The notes under the pieces were generated by a model. It was not told where the DNA came from and did no database searches. It was given only the letters and a program-made list of their open reading frames with translations. Source: Lichenifustis flavocetrariae (GTDB lineage Bacteria > Pseudomonadota > Alphaproteobacteria > Rhizobiales > Beijerinckiaceae). Taken from it: 64,000 bases of DNA. Made by a program: the position numbers and the translations under genes. This document shows positions 1 through 9,121 of the stretch, piece by piece. The DNA lies in the NCBI RefSeq assembly GCF_026130545.1, contig NZ_JAMOIM010000013.1, positions 110,456-174,455 on the forward strand, given 5' to 3'. How positions within the stretch are numbered: the first letter of the stretch is position 1; each line of letters begins with the position of its first letter.

Positions 1-2565
1 CTCGCCCGCGCCCACCCGGGTGCCGGACTGAATGGCTACGAGATCGAGGAGTTCGGCCCCCTCGCCCACGACGCAGCCTTCTTCCAGCACGCAGGACGTG
101 CCGATATAGGCGTCCGCCCCGACCGCAATGGGACCGACGATGAATTCATTGCCTTCAACGCGGGCGTTGTTGAACTTGACCTTCCCGCCAATGGCGGCAC
201 CGGCCCCGATCGAGAGGAGATCCGGCGCCCCGATATCGACATCGCCGATCACGGCGTCCGAGCCGATGTCGGCACCGAGTGCCCGCAGGAAGAGACGCAT
301 CGTCGGCGAGCCTTGCGCCCATTTGGGGTGCGTGAGCCCGATGAAGCGCTGCACCAGCCACCAACGGAAGAAATAGGCCCCCCAGAGAGGATAGCGGCCG
401 GGCTTCATGCGGCCGATGATCAGCCATTTGGCGCCGATCGCCAGAGCCACGGTGGCGGCATTGATGACCACGTAGATCGCGATGAGCCAGACGGCTTCCT
501 CCAGCAGCGTGGCGTCACTCCCTGAGAGCAGCATGTAGCTGATGAACACGCCGATCCATTGGAACGTCATCAGAGAAATGATCACAGGCAGCGCGATGGC
601 CTGGGCCAGCCCGCACAGGAAGCGCCGCCGCAGGGGCGGTGGCTCGAAGGAAAGGTCGCGCTGCGGCACACTCGGCACGGTATTGCGGTGATCGAGATGC
701 GCCGCGATGGCCCGCAGGGTGCGCAACCGGTACATGTCCTGCAGGGTCAGACCCGCCAGCTTCGGCGACTCGCGCACAACGGAGACGAAGCGCGCGGCCA
801 GCAGCGAATGGCCGCCGAGGTCGGTGAAGAAATCAGCATCGAAGGGCACGGGCTGCGGCGGCAGCACTTTCTGCGCGGCGGCCAGTAGGGCCGCCTCTGT
901 CGCGGTACGGGGCTCTTCCTGCGCTTCGGTCGAGACCTGCCGGGTGAGCGGCATGGCTTTCAGGGCCTTGCGGTCGGCCTTGCCGGACGACAGCCGTGGC
1001 AGATTCTCGACGATCTCGAACCTGGCCGGGATCATGTAGGGCGGCAGGTCTTGGCGCAGCGCATCGCGCAGCAGCTTCGGATCGAGCGGCAGTCCCGCAG
1101 GGTCTTTGGGCACCACGAAGGCGACGAGTTGGTCGATGCCATCATCGCTGCGGAGGACAACCGTTGCCTGTGCGACGACCTCCTGCGCCGACAGCTTCGC
1201 CTCGATCTCACCGAGCTCGACCCTGAAGCCGCGGATCTTCACCTGATCGTCGATCCGGCCCCGGAATGCGAGATTGCCCTGAGGGTCAAGCGCCACGGCG
1301 TCGCCCGAGCGGTAGAGCACGGGGTCATGTCCGTCGCCGCCGAACGGATTGGCGATGAATTTCTCGGCCGTCAGCGCATCGCGTTTCAGATAGCCACGCG
1401 CGATACCGGGACCTCCGATGAGGAGCTCGCCCTCGACGCCGGGCGGGCAGAGGTGCAACGCCTCGTCGGCGACGTAGCAGGTATAATTCGCAATCGGCCG
1501 GCCGATCGTCACCACTTCGCCGGGGCGCACCTCGGCGGCTGTCGCCACAACGGTGCTTTCCGTGGGTCCGTAGGTGTTGAAGATCGCCCGATCAGGGCGC
1601 CACCAGCGCAGGGCCAGGGAGGCTGGGCAGGCCTCTCCGCCGAGGATGATGAGCCTCAGGCTCGGCACGTCGCGGGTCAGCATGGCGAGCAGCGTCGGCA
1701 CGGTGTCGAGCACCGTGATGCCTTCGGCATTCATGAGATCCGGCAGACGGTCGACCTCGCCCAGCATCTCGGCCGAGGCGACGAACAGGGTCGCGCCCAC
1801 CAGATAGGGGATCCAGATCTCCTCCATGGAGAGGTCGAAGGCGACCGATGCGCCCTGAAAGACGAGATCCTCAGAGGAAATGTGGTAGAGCGTGTTCGCG
1901 GCGCGCAAGTAGTGGCAGATGTTGCGGCCGGTGATCACGATGCCCTTTGGCACGCCCGTCGAACCGGACGTGTAGATCATGTAGGCAGGATGATCTGGGG
2001 TGGCGCCAAGCGCGCGCGCATTGACCGGCGTCGCGTCGGCAGGGTCGACAAGATCAGCTGCGACGAGTGCCGGACACGGCAGATGGCCGCCGGCCTTGGC
2101 CGCGAAGCCGGCATTCGTCAGAATATAGCGGGCTTCGGCATCGCTGAGGCAAACCGCGATACGGTCGACCGGCGCGTCGGCATCGAACGGCAACCAGGCC
2201 GCACCGGTTTTCGCCACGGCGATCTGCCCGATCAGCAGCTCCGACCCGCGCGGCATCCACAGCCCGACGACGCTCCCGGGTCCAACGCCCCGCTTGATCA
2301 ACCCACGCGCAACAGCGGTGGCCGCCTCATCGACCTGGCGATAGGTCAGCAGCACCTCACCGGATCGGATCGCACCTTTGTCGGCATGCGCCGCAACCGT
2401 CGCATCGAAGATTTCGGCCAGCAGTTCGTCGCGCAGGAGGTCGGGCCGCGATGGACCGATCAAAACCGCAGGAGCTTTGCCGACCGCCGAAATCGTCCCT
2501 GCCATCGGCGCCGGCGCAGCCGCTTGTCCCGGCTGGTCCGGCAAGGTCCCATCAAAATGCTCCAT
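1..2565 (-). CDS. Pls/PosA-like non-ribosomal peptide synthetase, N-terminal part
   Basis: The gene starts at ATG 2565 and runs off the left edge, so only its first 855 codons are visible. Residues about 45-535 form an amino-acid-type adenylation domain: YTSGSTGVPKG at 198-208, FDLSMEEIW near 243 with the Asp that binds the amino group, NTYGPTEST near 330, and a C-terminal SSGKADRKAL. A carrier domain follows (DLGGHSLLAA, Ser 587 as the phosphopantetheine site). Next come hydrophobic membrane segments at about 620-680, then the start of a left-handed beta-helix with hexapeptide repeats (IGDVDIG, VIGDV, IGTSCV). This A-T-membrane-LbH order is that of the Pls/PosA family, whose best-known member polymerises lysine. 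The product here cannot be read from sequence. No partner gene is visible upstream. Confidence 0.88.
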   Translation of the reverse strand, partial: MEHFDGTLPDQPGQAAAPAPMAGTISAVGKAPAVLIGPSRPDLLRDELLAEIFDATVAAHADKGAIRSGEVLLTYRQVDEAATAVARGLIKRGVGPGSVVGLWMPRGSELLIGQIAVAKTGAAWLPFDADAPVDRIAVCLSDAEARYILTNAGFAAKAGGHLPCPALVAADLVDPADATPVNARALGATPDHPAYMIYTSGSTGVPKGIVITGRNICHYLRAANTLYHISSEDLVFQGASVAFDLSMEEIWIPYLVGATLFVASAEMLGEVDRLPDLMNAEGITVLDTVPTLLAMLTRDVPSLRLIILGGEACPASLALRWWRPDRAIFNTYGPTESTVVATAAEVRPGEVVTIGRPIANYTCYVADEALHLCPPGVEGELLIGGPGIARGYLKRDALTAEKFIANPFGGDGHDPVLYRSGDAVALDPQGNLAFRGRIDDQVKIRGFRVELGEIEAKLSAQEVVAQATVVLRSDDGIDQLVAFVVPKDPAGLPLDPKLLRDALRQDLPPYMIPARFEIVENLPRLSSGKADRKALKAMPLTRQVSTEAQEEPRTATEAALLAAAQKVLPPQPVPFDADFFTDLGGHSLLAARFVSVVRESPKLAGLTLQDMYRLRTLRAIAAHLDHRNTVPSVPQRDLSFEPPPLRRRFLCGLAQAIALPVIISLMTFQWIGVFISYMLLSGSDATLLEEAVWLIAIYVVINAATVALAIGAKWLIIGRMKPGRYPLWGAYFFRWWLVQRFIGLTHPKWAQGSPTMRLFLRALGADIGSDAVIGDVDIGAPDLLSIGAGAAIGGKVKFNNARVEGNEFIVGPIAVGADAYIGTSCVLEEGCVVGEGAELLDLVAIQSGTRVGAGE

Positions 2566-2776
2566 TTGCCCCCGCGATCCGCTTCGGCAAAAGCCAAAGC
2601 CCGCGCTTGTGTTGAGAATGCGGCGTTTCGCCGTGCTAGTCCCTAGGAACAAGCTGTGAAGTCGTCGTGATTCGTCAACCCACCCATCCATGAACACCAT
2701 CGCCCGAAGAGGGGAATGACGCGTCGGCGCTGAATGGGCCCTGAACGCAAGATCGCGCGCCTTTGCGTCGATCACC

Positions 2777-3340
2777 TCATACTGGAAACGCGTGCTCCAG
2801 CTCGTCGAGGATCTCTTGTTCCCGGGCCGAAACCTTGCCGAAGCCCAGAATGCCTCCGGCCGCTTCGGCGACGCCGCGAGCCTTGCCGATGATCTCGGCC
2901 CGCAGGGCTTCAACCGCCGATGTGTCCATGTCCGCGCACAGAGAGGCGATGAAGCTTTTCCAACGCTCGAAGAGCTCGGGATCGGGCCGTTCGCGGAACC
3001 ATGAGTCCAAGAGCGCGTGACTTGGACTTCCCTGCGAAATTCCTGCACTCTCGACGGCCTGCAGCAGGGCTGCTCGCTCGCGATCATGAAGCTCGCGGTC
3101 GGCCCAGGCGATCGCGACAAGCGGGACCAGAGCCATGGCGGCGGCGGTGTCACCATCCACATGCCGGGTCGTCAGCCCGTTAAGCGCATGAGGGTCGTGG
3201 ATGCCGGACGCCACGGCCAAACCTCCGGAGGCATCTTGATGGACCATCTCACGCAGATTCAGCCGCAAACGTTCGTTCTCGTGGACGAAGAAGGCTTCCT
3301 CCATGCTGCGCCCGCGCACCCGAAGTTCGTCGTCACTCAT
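2777..3340 (-). CDS. TerB-like conserved protein of unknown function
   Basis: This encodes 187 residues from ATG 3340. The N-terminus (MSDDELRVRGRSMEEAFF) is charged and helical. The middle (ALVPLVAIAWADRELHDRER, about 90-110) looks like the helical TerB/tellurite-resistance fold, whose acidic and basic residues cluster at the start of such a helix. The C-terminus ends in a glycine-rich turn and an acidic helix. No signal peptide or membrane segment is seen, so it is probably cytoplasmic. It lies downstream of, and in the same direction as, fabI and the histidine phosphatase, but a 183-nt gap separates them. The family assignment rests on pattern only and the function is unknown. Confidence 0.75.
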   Translation of the reverse strand: MSDDELRVRGRSMEEAFFVHENERLRLNLREMVHQDASGGLAVASGIHDPHALNGLTTRHVDGDTAAAMALVPLVAIAWADRELHDRERAALLQAVESAGISQGSPSHALLDSWFRERPDPELFERWKSFIASLCADMDTSAVEALRAEIIGKARGVAEAAGGILGFGKVSAREQEILDELEHAFPV

Positions 3341-3523
3341 TGTATTGCCCCACCTCTTCGGCCGCCTAGCGGCCTCTCAACACGCTGAGCCCAATGATCG
3401 ATCTCATCGCCGGTTCCACCGGTGAGAGGCGCGGCTTGGATGACCGTTTCAGGTGAGTGTGTCGACTGTGTCTCGCGAAGTGCTGCTTGCCGAAATTTCA
3501 TGAATGGACGACGCGCCAGTATT

Positions 3524-4123
3524 TCAGAACCACTGGAATCGCCCTCGGGCGAAACGAAGAACACGTCCTTGGAAAATCTCGATGTCCGGCGCCTCGGTGA
3601 TGGGAACCCCTGCCAAAATATGCATCAGGGCCCGTGCGACACCGCCATGGGCAACAACCACGTCACCGGGCCGACGTTCCCCGAGCCAGGGCATCAGCCG
3701 ATCGGCGAGGTCGGCGTAGCTCTCGCCGCCGGGCGGCACGAAAATCCATTTGGCCCGCTTGCGTTCCTTCACGAGCGCAGGCGCGACCGCCTTTGCCTCG
3801 CTCCACGTTAGTCCCTCCCACGCCCCGAATCCGATCTCCTTAAGACGATCATCGGTCTCATAGGCGGCAGGCGGCAGGCCGAGGGCCGACCGCAGTCGCT
3901 CCATCGTATCGCAGGTGCGCCGGAGCGGCGACGCGACAAACCGAAGGCCGGCAGGGTCAATCCCCTCCTTGTGCAGGAGCTTCTTCAGCTTGCGACCCGC
4001 CGCCGACGCCTGTTCCAAGCCGATGGGGTTCAGGGGAACATCCCGCTGCCCCTGCAACCGGCCCTGCCTGTTCCAATCAGTTTCGCCGTGGCGGATCAGG
4101 AAAAAATCGACAGGGGGCTCCAC
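3524..4123 (-). CDS. histidine phosphatase family protein
   Basis: This is a 199-residue protein with the phosphoglycerate-mutase-like signature LIRHGETDWN at residues 9-18; His12 would be the phosphorylated nucleophile. A second core Arg lies in SPLRRT near 65, a Glu in GFGAWEGLTW near 99, and a late His in VVAHGGVARAL near 158. Such enzymes dephosphorylate small phosphoesters, and the substrate cannot be predicted. The start is GTG 4123, with a GGA-type ribosome site about 6 nt upstream. It follows fabI by 19 nt in the same direction, so the two are probably cotranscribed. Confidence 0.9.
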   Translation of the reverse strand: MEPPVDFFLIRHGETDWNRQGRLQGQRDVPLNPIGLEQASAAGRKLKKLLHKEGIDPAGLRFVASPLRRTCDTMERLRSALGLPPAAYETDDRLKEIGFGAWEGLTWSEAKAVAPALVKERKRAKWIFVPPGGESYADLADRLMPWLGERRPGDVVVAHGGVARALMHILAGVPITEAPDIEIFQGRVLRFARGRFQWF

Positions 4124-4142
4124 GCGTTTCCAGGGACCTGGC

Positions 4143-5012
4143 TCAGTCCTGACTCACGATGGAGATGTCAGGCGCTTCCGGGTTCTTCATGCCGACCACG
4201 TGATAGCCCGCATCCACGTGCAGGATCTCACCTGTGATTCCGCGCGCAGCCGGCGACAGCATGAAGACCGCGCTTTCGCCCACCTCTTCAATCGTGACGG
4301 TCCGGCGCAAAGGTGCATTCAGCTCGTTCCAACGCAGAATGTAGCGGAAATCGCCAATGCCGGAAGCCGCGAGTGTCTTGATCGGTCCCGCCGAAATCGC
4401 ATTGACCCGGATCGCCTTGGAGCCAAGGTCAGCCGCCATGTAACGGACGCTCGCCTCAAGAGCCGCCTTGGCGACCCCCATCACATTGTAGTGCGGCATC
4501 CACTTCTCGGCGCCGTAATAGGTCAGGGTCAGCATGGCGCCGCCATCCGGCATCAGCAGCTCGGCACGCTGCGCCACGGCCGTGAAGGAGTAGCAGGAGA
4601 TCAGCAGCGACTTCGTGAAATTGGCCTCGGACGTGTCGACGTAACGCCCCGTCAGCTCATCCTTGTCCGAAAACGCAATGCAATGGACCACGAAGTCGAT
4701 CTTGCCCCAAAGGCGCTTAACTTCCGCAAAGACCGCGTCGAGGGATGTCGCATCGGTGACATCGCAATGCCCGACCACGGCCGCGTCAAGTTCCTTGGCG
4801 AGCGGCCGGACGCGCTTTTCCAGCGCGTCTCCCTGATAGGTGAAAGCGAGTTCGGCACCCGCCAGACGGGCGGCCTTGGCGATTCCCCAGGCGATCGAAC
4901 GATTGTTCGCGACGCCCATGACGAGACCGCGCTTACCCTTGAGCAAGCCGCCGATCAGTGCGGGATCCGTCGCGTTGTCCACCTGGCCCATTGCCCGTTT
5001 GACCTTTTCCAT
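4143..5012 (-). CDS. fabI: enoyl-[acyl-carrier-protein] reductase (NADH), FabI type
   Basis: This 289-residue protein reduces enoyl-ACP in the last step of each fatty-acid elongation cycle. It has the atypical SDR hallmarks of FabI: the nucleotide loop GLVMGVANNRSIAWGIAKA at about 29-47 and the active-site pattern YYGAEKWMPHYNVMGVAKA, where Tyr-x6-Lys supplies the catalytic Tyr and Lys. SAGPIKTLAASGI near 208 is the typical substrate-loop start. The N-terminus is about 20 residues longer than in E. coli FabI, and the internal Met8 is an alternative start. The histidine phosphatase gene follows 19 nt downstream. Confidence 0.95.
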   Translation of the reverse strand: MEKVKRAMGQVDNATDPALIGGLLKGKRGLVMGVANNRSIAWGIAKAARLAGAELAFTYQGDALEKRVRPLAKELDAAVVGHCDVTDATSLDAVFAEVKRLWGKIDFVVHCIAFSDKDELTGRYVDTSEANFTKSLLISCYSFTAVAQRAELLMPDGGAMLTLTYYGAEKWMPHYNVMGVAKAALEASVRYMAADLGSKAIRVNAISAGPIKTLAASGIGDFRYILRWNELNAPLRRTVTIEEVGESAVFMLSPAARGITGEILHVDAGYHVVGMKNPEAPDISIVSQD

Positions 5013-5242
5013 GACCAGCCACGACGACGCAGCGGTCCCACCCGGTTTTCTATCGAGCCATCGGCGCGCTCGCGGCTCGCGACAGCCCCTCTGACCGGGT
5101 GTCTTAACTCAAGCCCGACGGCCAAGGAAGAGTCCCGAGCATCCGTATCCAGCGTCGTCGCGGCCCGAGCCTCACGGCACAAAAAATCCCGCCGCGAGCA
5201 CCTTGTCACCGTAGGCGAACGCCTTTCGCTGACCTATGATGC

Positions 5243-5257
5243 TTAAGAAACCGTTAC
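5243..5257 (+). promoter_or_regulatory. near-match CtrA-type box upstream of the ECF sigma gene
   Basis: TTAA-GAAACCG-TTAC differs by one base from the TTAA-N7-TTAA pattern bound by CtrA. It ends 24 nt before the sigma-factor ATG. The position is suitable for control, but one mismatch makes this weak. Confidence 0.3.
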
Positions 5258-5281
5258 CGACACGGGGGAGGGGTCGGCGTC

Positions 5282-5848
5282 ATGGAAACCATTCGCGACA
5301 TCGGCTACCGCGACGAACTCGCTCGGTTCACACCGAACCTGCGCCGCTACGCTCGGGCGCTCGTGCGCAATCATAGCAGCGAGGCCGCTGACGAACTTGT
5401 GCAGACGACGCTCACCCGTGCGCTTGGCGGCGACCAGGCGCGGCGCGGCGCACGTCTCCTGGTGTGGCTCGTGTCCATCCTGACGGGGCTGCACCGTGAA
5501 CAGGTCCGCGACATCGGCGCCGAACAGAAACTCGGCTTTGGCGGAGGCGAGTCCCCAACGGTCGGCAGTTCCTCCTCGTGGAAGTCCGCGCGCCGCGATC
5601 CTGCGCTGCTCAGCAGCATCCCTTTGGAATATCGCGAGGCCCTGCTGCTCGTCGTGCTCGAAAACATGAGCTATGCGCAGGTGGCTGAATGTCTCGGGTT
5701 GTCGGTCACCACGGTCGGCACCCGAGTGGCGCGGGCCCGCGACTACCTGGCGAAGGCGCAGGCCGGCTGGTCCAGCGACAAGCCGCTGTCTGCGACGCAG
5801 GGCAAGGCAGCGCGAACGCCAGCACCCTACCTTCGCGTCGTCAAGTGA
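5282..5848 (+). CDS. ECF-type RNA polymerase sigma factor
   Basis: This is 188 residues. Region 2 covers about 10-75 (RFTPNLRRYARALVRN, then ADELVQTTLTRAL) and region 4 about 110-165 (IPLEYREALLLVVLENMSY, AECLGLSVTTVGTRVARARD), the helix-turn-helix that reads the -35 element. No extra C-terminal domain is present. The start is ATG 5282 after the purine-rich GGGGGAGGGG. It is followed after only 10 nt by a membrane protein of anti-sigma type, the usual arrangement for a sigma/anti-sigma switch. The stress signal is unknown. Confidence 0.92.
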   Translation: METIRDIGYRDELARFTPNLRRYARALVRNHSSEAADELVQTTLTRALGGDQARRGARLLVWLVSILTGLHREQVRDIGAEQKLGFGGGESPTVGSSSSWKSARRDPALLSSIPLEYREALLLVVLENMSYAQVAECLGLSVTTVGTRVARARDYLAKAQAGWSSDKPLSATQGKAARTPAPYLRVVK

Positions 5849-5858
5849 AGGTTGCACC

Positions 5859-6743
5859 ATGGTGATGCGTCCGTTCAGCGACGTCGATCTTCACGCTTTC
5901 GTCGACGATCAGGTCAATCCCGAACGGCGGGCCATGATCGCCAGTTACCTCAAGACCGCTCCCGACGAAGCCGCGCGTGTCGAGAGTTGGCGTCGCCAGA
6001 ATGAAGCGATCCGGACGGTGTTCGGCAGTGCCGCCAGTGAGCCCGTGCCCCTTTGGCTGACGATCGGTCAGGTGGCCTCCGGCCGTGAGCGAGCCTCCAC
6101 ACGCCCGGACCACGCGTCCGACAGCAAATCAAGCGCGCTTCGCCAGCGCATATCGTCGCCGCATCGTCAGGACTGGAGCAAAGGTTGGACGGCGTGCGCC
6201 TGTGTGGTCCTGGCGTTTGGGACGGGTCTCGCGGTCCCCTACGCGGCGCCACAATGGGCGCATGCGGTCGAGCGCTTCCTGCCGGTCTCGCCCCGTGTCG
6301 AGCAGCTCCATCGATTATCGACTCGCACCGCTGAGGCGCAGACAACCTACGGGACTGACCCGGACCACCCGGTGGAAATCCTCGATGCGCCGGCAGGATC
6401 TTTGGCAACTTGGCTCAAGCGGCACGTCGGGTTTTCGGTGAGGGTCCCCGACCTGAAGCGTGCCGGATGGACATTGCGTGGCGGCCGCGTCGTCCCGGAC
6501 GATGCGGGGCGCGCCGCACTGATGGTCTATGAAAATGCCGTTGGGGATCGGCTCAGCCTGCGGATCGGACGCATCAACAATCCGGCGCCCTTCGATACCT
6601 CCTACGAGGTGACGCCAGGTCCCACGCTGGTTTGGATGGATGGTCCGCTCGGCTTCGGCATCGCGTCGTCCAAAGAAGGAAGCTGGCTCGCCGATAACGC
6701 CCGCGATCTCTATCGAGCCGTCTACGACAGCCCGGAAAGCTGA
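5859..6743 (+). CDS. membrane anti-sigma factor
   Basis: This is 294 residues from ATG 5859. The N-terminus (SDVDLHAFVDDQVNPERR) matches the helical anti-sigma domain found in alphaproteobacterial partners of ECF factors. It has no Cys residues, so it is not a zinc ZAS type. A single membrane helix lies at about 110-130 (ACVVLAFGTGLAVPYAA). The remaining 160 residues would lie in the periplasm. The ATG sits 10 nt after the sigma stop, indicating translational coupling. By family logic it would hold the sigma factor at the membrane until a periplasmic signal arrives. Confidence 0.88.
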   Translation: MVMRPFSDVDLHAFVDDQVNPERRAMIASYLKTAPDEAARVESWRRQNEAIRTVFGSAASEPVPLWLTIGQVASGRERASTRPDHASDSKSSALRQRISSPHRQDWSKGWTACACVVLAFGTGLAVPYAAPQWAHAVERFLPVSPRVEQLHRLSTRTAEAQTTYGTDPDHPVEILDAPAGSLATWLKRHVGFSVRVPDLKRAGWTLRGGRVVPDDAGRAALMVYENAVGDRLSLRIGRINNPAPFDTSYEVTPGPTLVWMDGPLGFGIASSKEGSWLADNARDLYRAVYDSPES

Positions 6744-6786
6744 AGACCGGGGCTTCGATCTCCGACGACCAAAGAGGCGCCCCGCC

Positions 6787-7743
6787 TCAGGTTTCCATGC
6801 CACCACGTGGGTTGTACGGCTTCTCGTCGCGCCACGTCCGCATCACGGCATCGAGAGCCTCATCCGATCCCTCCGGAAGAACGATCCTGGGGGTGATCAG
6901 CAGATCTCCGGCCGCCTGACCATTGCCGGCGGGCAATCCTTTGCCGCGAAGCCGTAAGGTACGCCCGCTTCTGCCGCCTGCTGGAAGGCTGAGTTCGATT
7001 GTCCCGTCGAGGGTGGGGACATTCACCTTCGCGCCGAGAACCGCCTCATAGAGCGCGACCGGAAGATCGACCCGCAAGTCTCTTCCATCGACGGCAAAGA
7101 GCTTGTGCTTCGCGATATGCACCACGATGAGCGCGTCGCCCGGTGGACCGCCCGCGACGGAGGGCTGCCCTTGCCCTTTGAGACGGATCTGCTTGCCCTC
7201 CTCGATCCCAGCCGGGATCTTGATGTCGAGCGTGCGTCCGGTCGGCAGCGTCACACGGGCCTCGGCTCCATGCACGGCATCGAGCAGCGACACCGTGACA
7301 TCGGCTTTCACATCCTCGCCCTTGCTGGGCGCGCCCTGGGCGGCCCCGCGCTGGCCGCGCGCGCCGCCGCCGAACAGGTCCGAGAAGAAATCGCTGGGGT
7401 CGATCGTTCCCTGCTGGCCCCGGAAGCCGCCGCGCCCGAACGGATTGGCGCCAGCCTCGAATTCGAACCCGCCAGCGGCACCCCGACGCGCGCCCGTAAA
7501 GCCTTCGAAGCCCTGTGCCCGCGGCTTGCCGTCTCCGTCGATTTCCCCGCGATCGAACTGGCCGCGCTTCGTGTCGTCGCCGACGATCTCGTAGGCCTGA
7601 TTGATCTCGGCGAAGCGGTCCTGCGCCTTGGCGTCCTTGTTCTGGTCCGGATGGTATTTTTTGGCGAGACGGCGAAATGCCTTCTTGATGTCCTCCGCGC
7701 TCGCGGATTTTGACACGCCCAGCGTGGTATAAGGATCGCGCAT
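6787..7743 (-). CDS. DnaJ-class co-chaperone (CbpA-like, no zinc finger)
   Basis: This encodes 318 residues. A J-domain fills residues 1-70 with the Hsp70-activating HPD at 31-33 (KKYHPDQNKD). A Gly/Phe-rich linker follows at about 75-140 (GARRGAAGGFEFEAGANPFG). Two beta-rich substrate-binding domains make up the rest (RTLDIKIPAGIEEGKQIRLK; TIELSLPAGGRSGRTLRLRG). The Cys-rich zinc module of true DnaJ is absent, so this is a CbpA-type protein. It ends convergently with the anti-sigma gene, 43 nt away. Confidence 0.93.
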   Translation of the reverse strand: MRDPYTTLGVSKSASAEDIKKAFRRLAKKYHPDQNKDAKAQDRFAEINQAYEIVGDDTKRGQFDRGEIDGDGKPRAQGFEGFTGARRGAAGGFEFEAGANPFGRGGFRGQQGTIDPSDFFSDLFGGGARGQRGAAQGAPSKGEDVKADVTVSLLDAVHGAEARVTLPTGRTLDIKIPAGIEEGKQIRLKGQGQPSVAGGPPGDALIVVHIAKHKLFAVDGRDLRVDLPVALYEAVLGAKVNVPTLDGTIELSLPAGGRSGRTLRLRGKGLPAGNGQAAGDLLITPRIVLPEGSDEALDAVMRTWRDEKPYNPRGGMET

Positions 7744-7787
7744 TCAAAGACCCAGCAATGGCGCGCCCTTGGCGGCGCCGTTCGTCG

Positions 7788-8354
7788 CTACCTCAAGTGG
7801 GTGCTTGTGTCGCGATCGGCAAGATTGTCGCTTTTCTTAGGCATCGCTTCGTTGCGCTGCGCCAGGGCCGCGATACGGCCGACGATCCATTCCCCGCTGT
7901 TCACGCGGCAAGCCGAGGCCTGGATCACATGTTCGGTCTCTCCCTTGAGCGCGAGATGCGCCGCAAACGGCCGACAGATCCCGTCATCCTTCGGATAGGG
8001 CTGCGCTAGGGGCAGGAACGACCCCTTCGCGCCCGATGTCGGATTGTCCCAGGCGACGCTCGCGCCATTGCCCTGTGGATCGAGCGCCGTATCGAGCGCC
8101 GACTTGGCGCGGCGCCAGTCTTCGGCATCCATTTCGGCCGAAAAGGGCGAAGGATGAGTCCGCTTGATGGTCCCGGTGGCAAGGTCATCGGTCGTGACGC
8201 CGACCATTGGCACCGCGAGGGAACAGCCCGGCAACAATCCGCCGCACAGCCCAAGAAGCATCATCCTGGTGACAAACCGATCCAATCGACGCACGTTCCC
8301 CCGATCGTCGTCGGACGCCTTTATTCCACCAACCTTGACGGCCCTGTCCTTCAT
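7788..8354 (-). CDS. RT0821/Lpp0805-like surface lipoprotein
   Basis: This is 188 residues from ATG 8354. A hydrophobic stretch ending in a lipobox (LLGLCGGLLPGC, Cys near 45) predicts lipid anchoring. The true start may therefore be the GTG at the VRRLDRF segment, which gives a normal-length signal peptide and has GGGGGA just before it. The C-terminal half (VAWDNPTSGAKGSFLPLA, then CRPFAA and a second Cys) matches the RT0821/Lpp0805 surface-antigen pattern. The function of that family is unknown. It is divergent from pdxH. Confidence 0.8.
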   Translation of the reverse strand: MKDRAVKVGGIKASDDDRGNVRRLDRFVTRMMLLGLCGGLLPGCSLAVPMVGVTTDDLATGTIKRTHPSPFSAEMDAEDWRRAKSALDTALDPQGNGASVAWDNPTSGAKGSFLPLAQPYPKDDGICRPFAAHLALKGETEHVIQASACRVNSGEWIVGRIAALAQRNEAMPKKSDNLADRDTSTHLR

Positions 8355-8399
8355 CAATCTCTGCCAGACTGGGTCAACTCACATCATAAGAGAAATACC

Positions 8400-9011
8400 G
8401 TGAACCCGTTAACCAACAATGACTTCACCTTCAGCGATGATCCATGGGGCCTGGCCCGAAGCTGGATGAAGGAAGCCGAAGCGACCGAGCCGCGCGACCC
8501 GAACGCCATGGCGCTCGCCACCGCGGATCGCGATGGGCTGCCGGATGTCCGTATGGTGCTGCTCAAGGGTTTCGATGAGACCGGCTTCGTATTCTACACC
8601 AACAGCGAGAGCGCCAAGGGCACCCAGCTCGCCGACAATTCGCAGGCCGCGATCGTTCTTTACTGGAAGTCGCTGAACCGCCAGATCCGGGCTCGAGGCG
8701 CCGTATCGCCGGTCAGCGACGCGGAATCGGACGCCTATTTCGCGAGCCGCCATCCACGCAGCCGTGCCGGCGCGATCGCCAGCGCGCAATCGCGACCGTT
8801 GGAGAGCCGTGCCGCGCTCGAAACCCGTGTGGCGGAACTCGAAGCCCAATTTGGCGATGGGCCGATCCCGCGTCCCGCCCACTGGCGTGGCTACCGCATC
8901 ACTCCCCGGACGCTTGAATTCTGGCAGGATCGCCCCTCCCGCCTGCACGACCGCGTCGTCTTCACCTTCGCGGAGGCCGGAAGCTGGACGCGACAACGCC
9001 TGAATCCCTAA
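8400..9011 (+). CDS. pdxH: pyridoxamine/pyridoxine 5'-phosphate oxidase
   Basis: This FMN enzyme makes pyridoxal 5'-phosphate. From GTG 8400 it is 203 residues, the normal length. The FMN-binding core is MALATADRDGLPDVRMVLLK at about 36-55. FVFYTNSESAKGTQL, the substrate loop SRHPRSRAGAIAS near 120 and the C-terminal GYRITPRTLEFWQDRPSRLHD signature with the closing Arg are all present. The frame stays open upstream of the GTG, but homology starts here. It lies alone between a divergent lipoprotein gene and an SDR gene. Confidence 0.95.
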   Translation: MNPLTNNDFTFSDDPWGLARSWMKEAEATEPRDPNAMALATADRDGLPDVRMVLLKGFDETGFVFYTNSESAKGTQLADNSQAAIVLYWKSLNRQIRARGAVSPVSDAESDAYFASRHPRSRAGAIASAQSRPLESRAALETRVAELEAQFGDGPIPRPAHWRGYRITPRTLEFWQDRPSRLHDRVVFTFAEAGSWTRQRLNP

Positions 9012-9121
9012 ACGCGCTTCGCGTTCCGGCCACCTCTGTCTAAGATGGGGCAAAGTGTGGCGGTCCGGTACGCCGTGTCCTCCTCACCGCCGCCTCTCCT
9101 CGCGAAGGTTCGCCACAGCCC

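Noticed and set aside
1051..2646. 531-residue open frame on the plus strand
   Set aside because: It lies exactly antisense to the NRPS adenylation domain, whose motifs are unambiguous. The plus frame is rich in Arg and His without family signals.
9011..9025. hairpin AACGCG-CTT-CGCGTT after pdxH
   Set aside because: The stem is only 6 bp with a 3-nt loop and no T tract. It may occur by chance in such GC-rich DNA.
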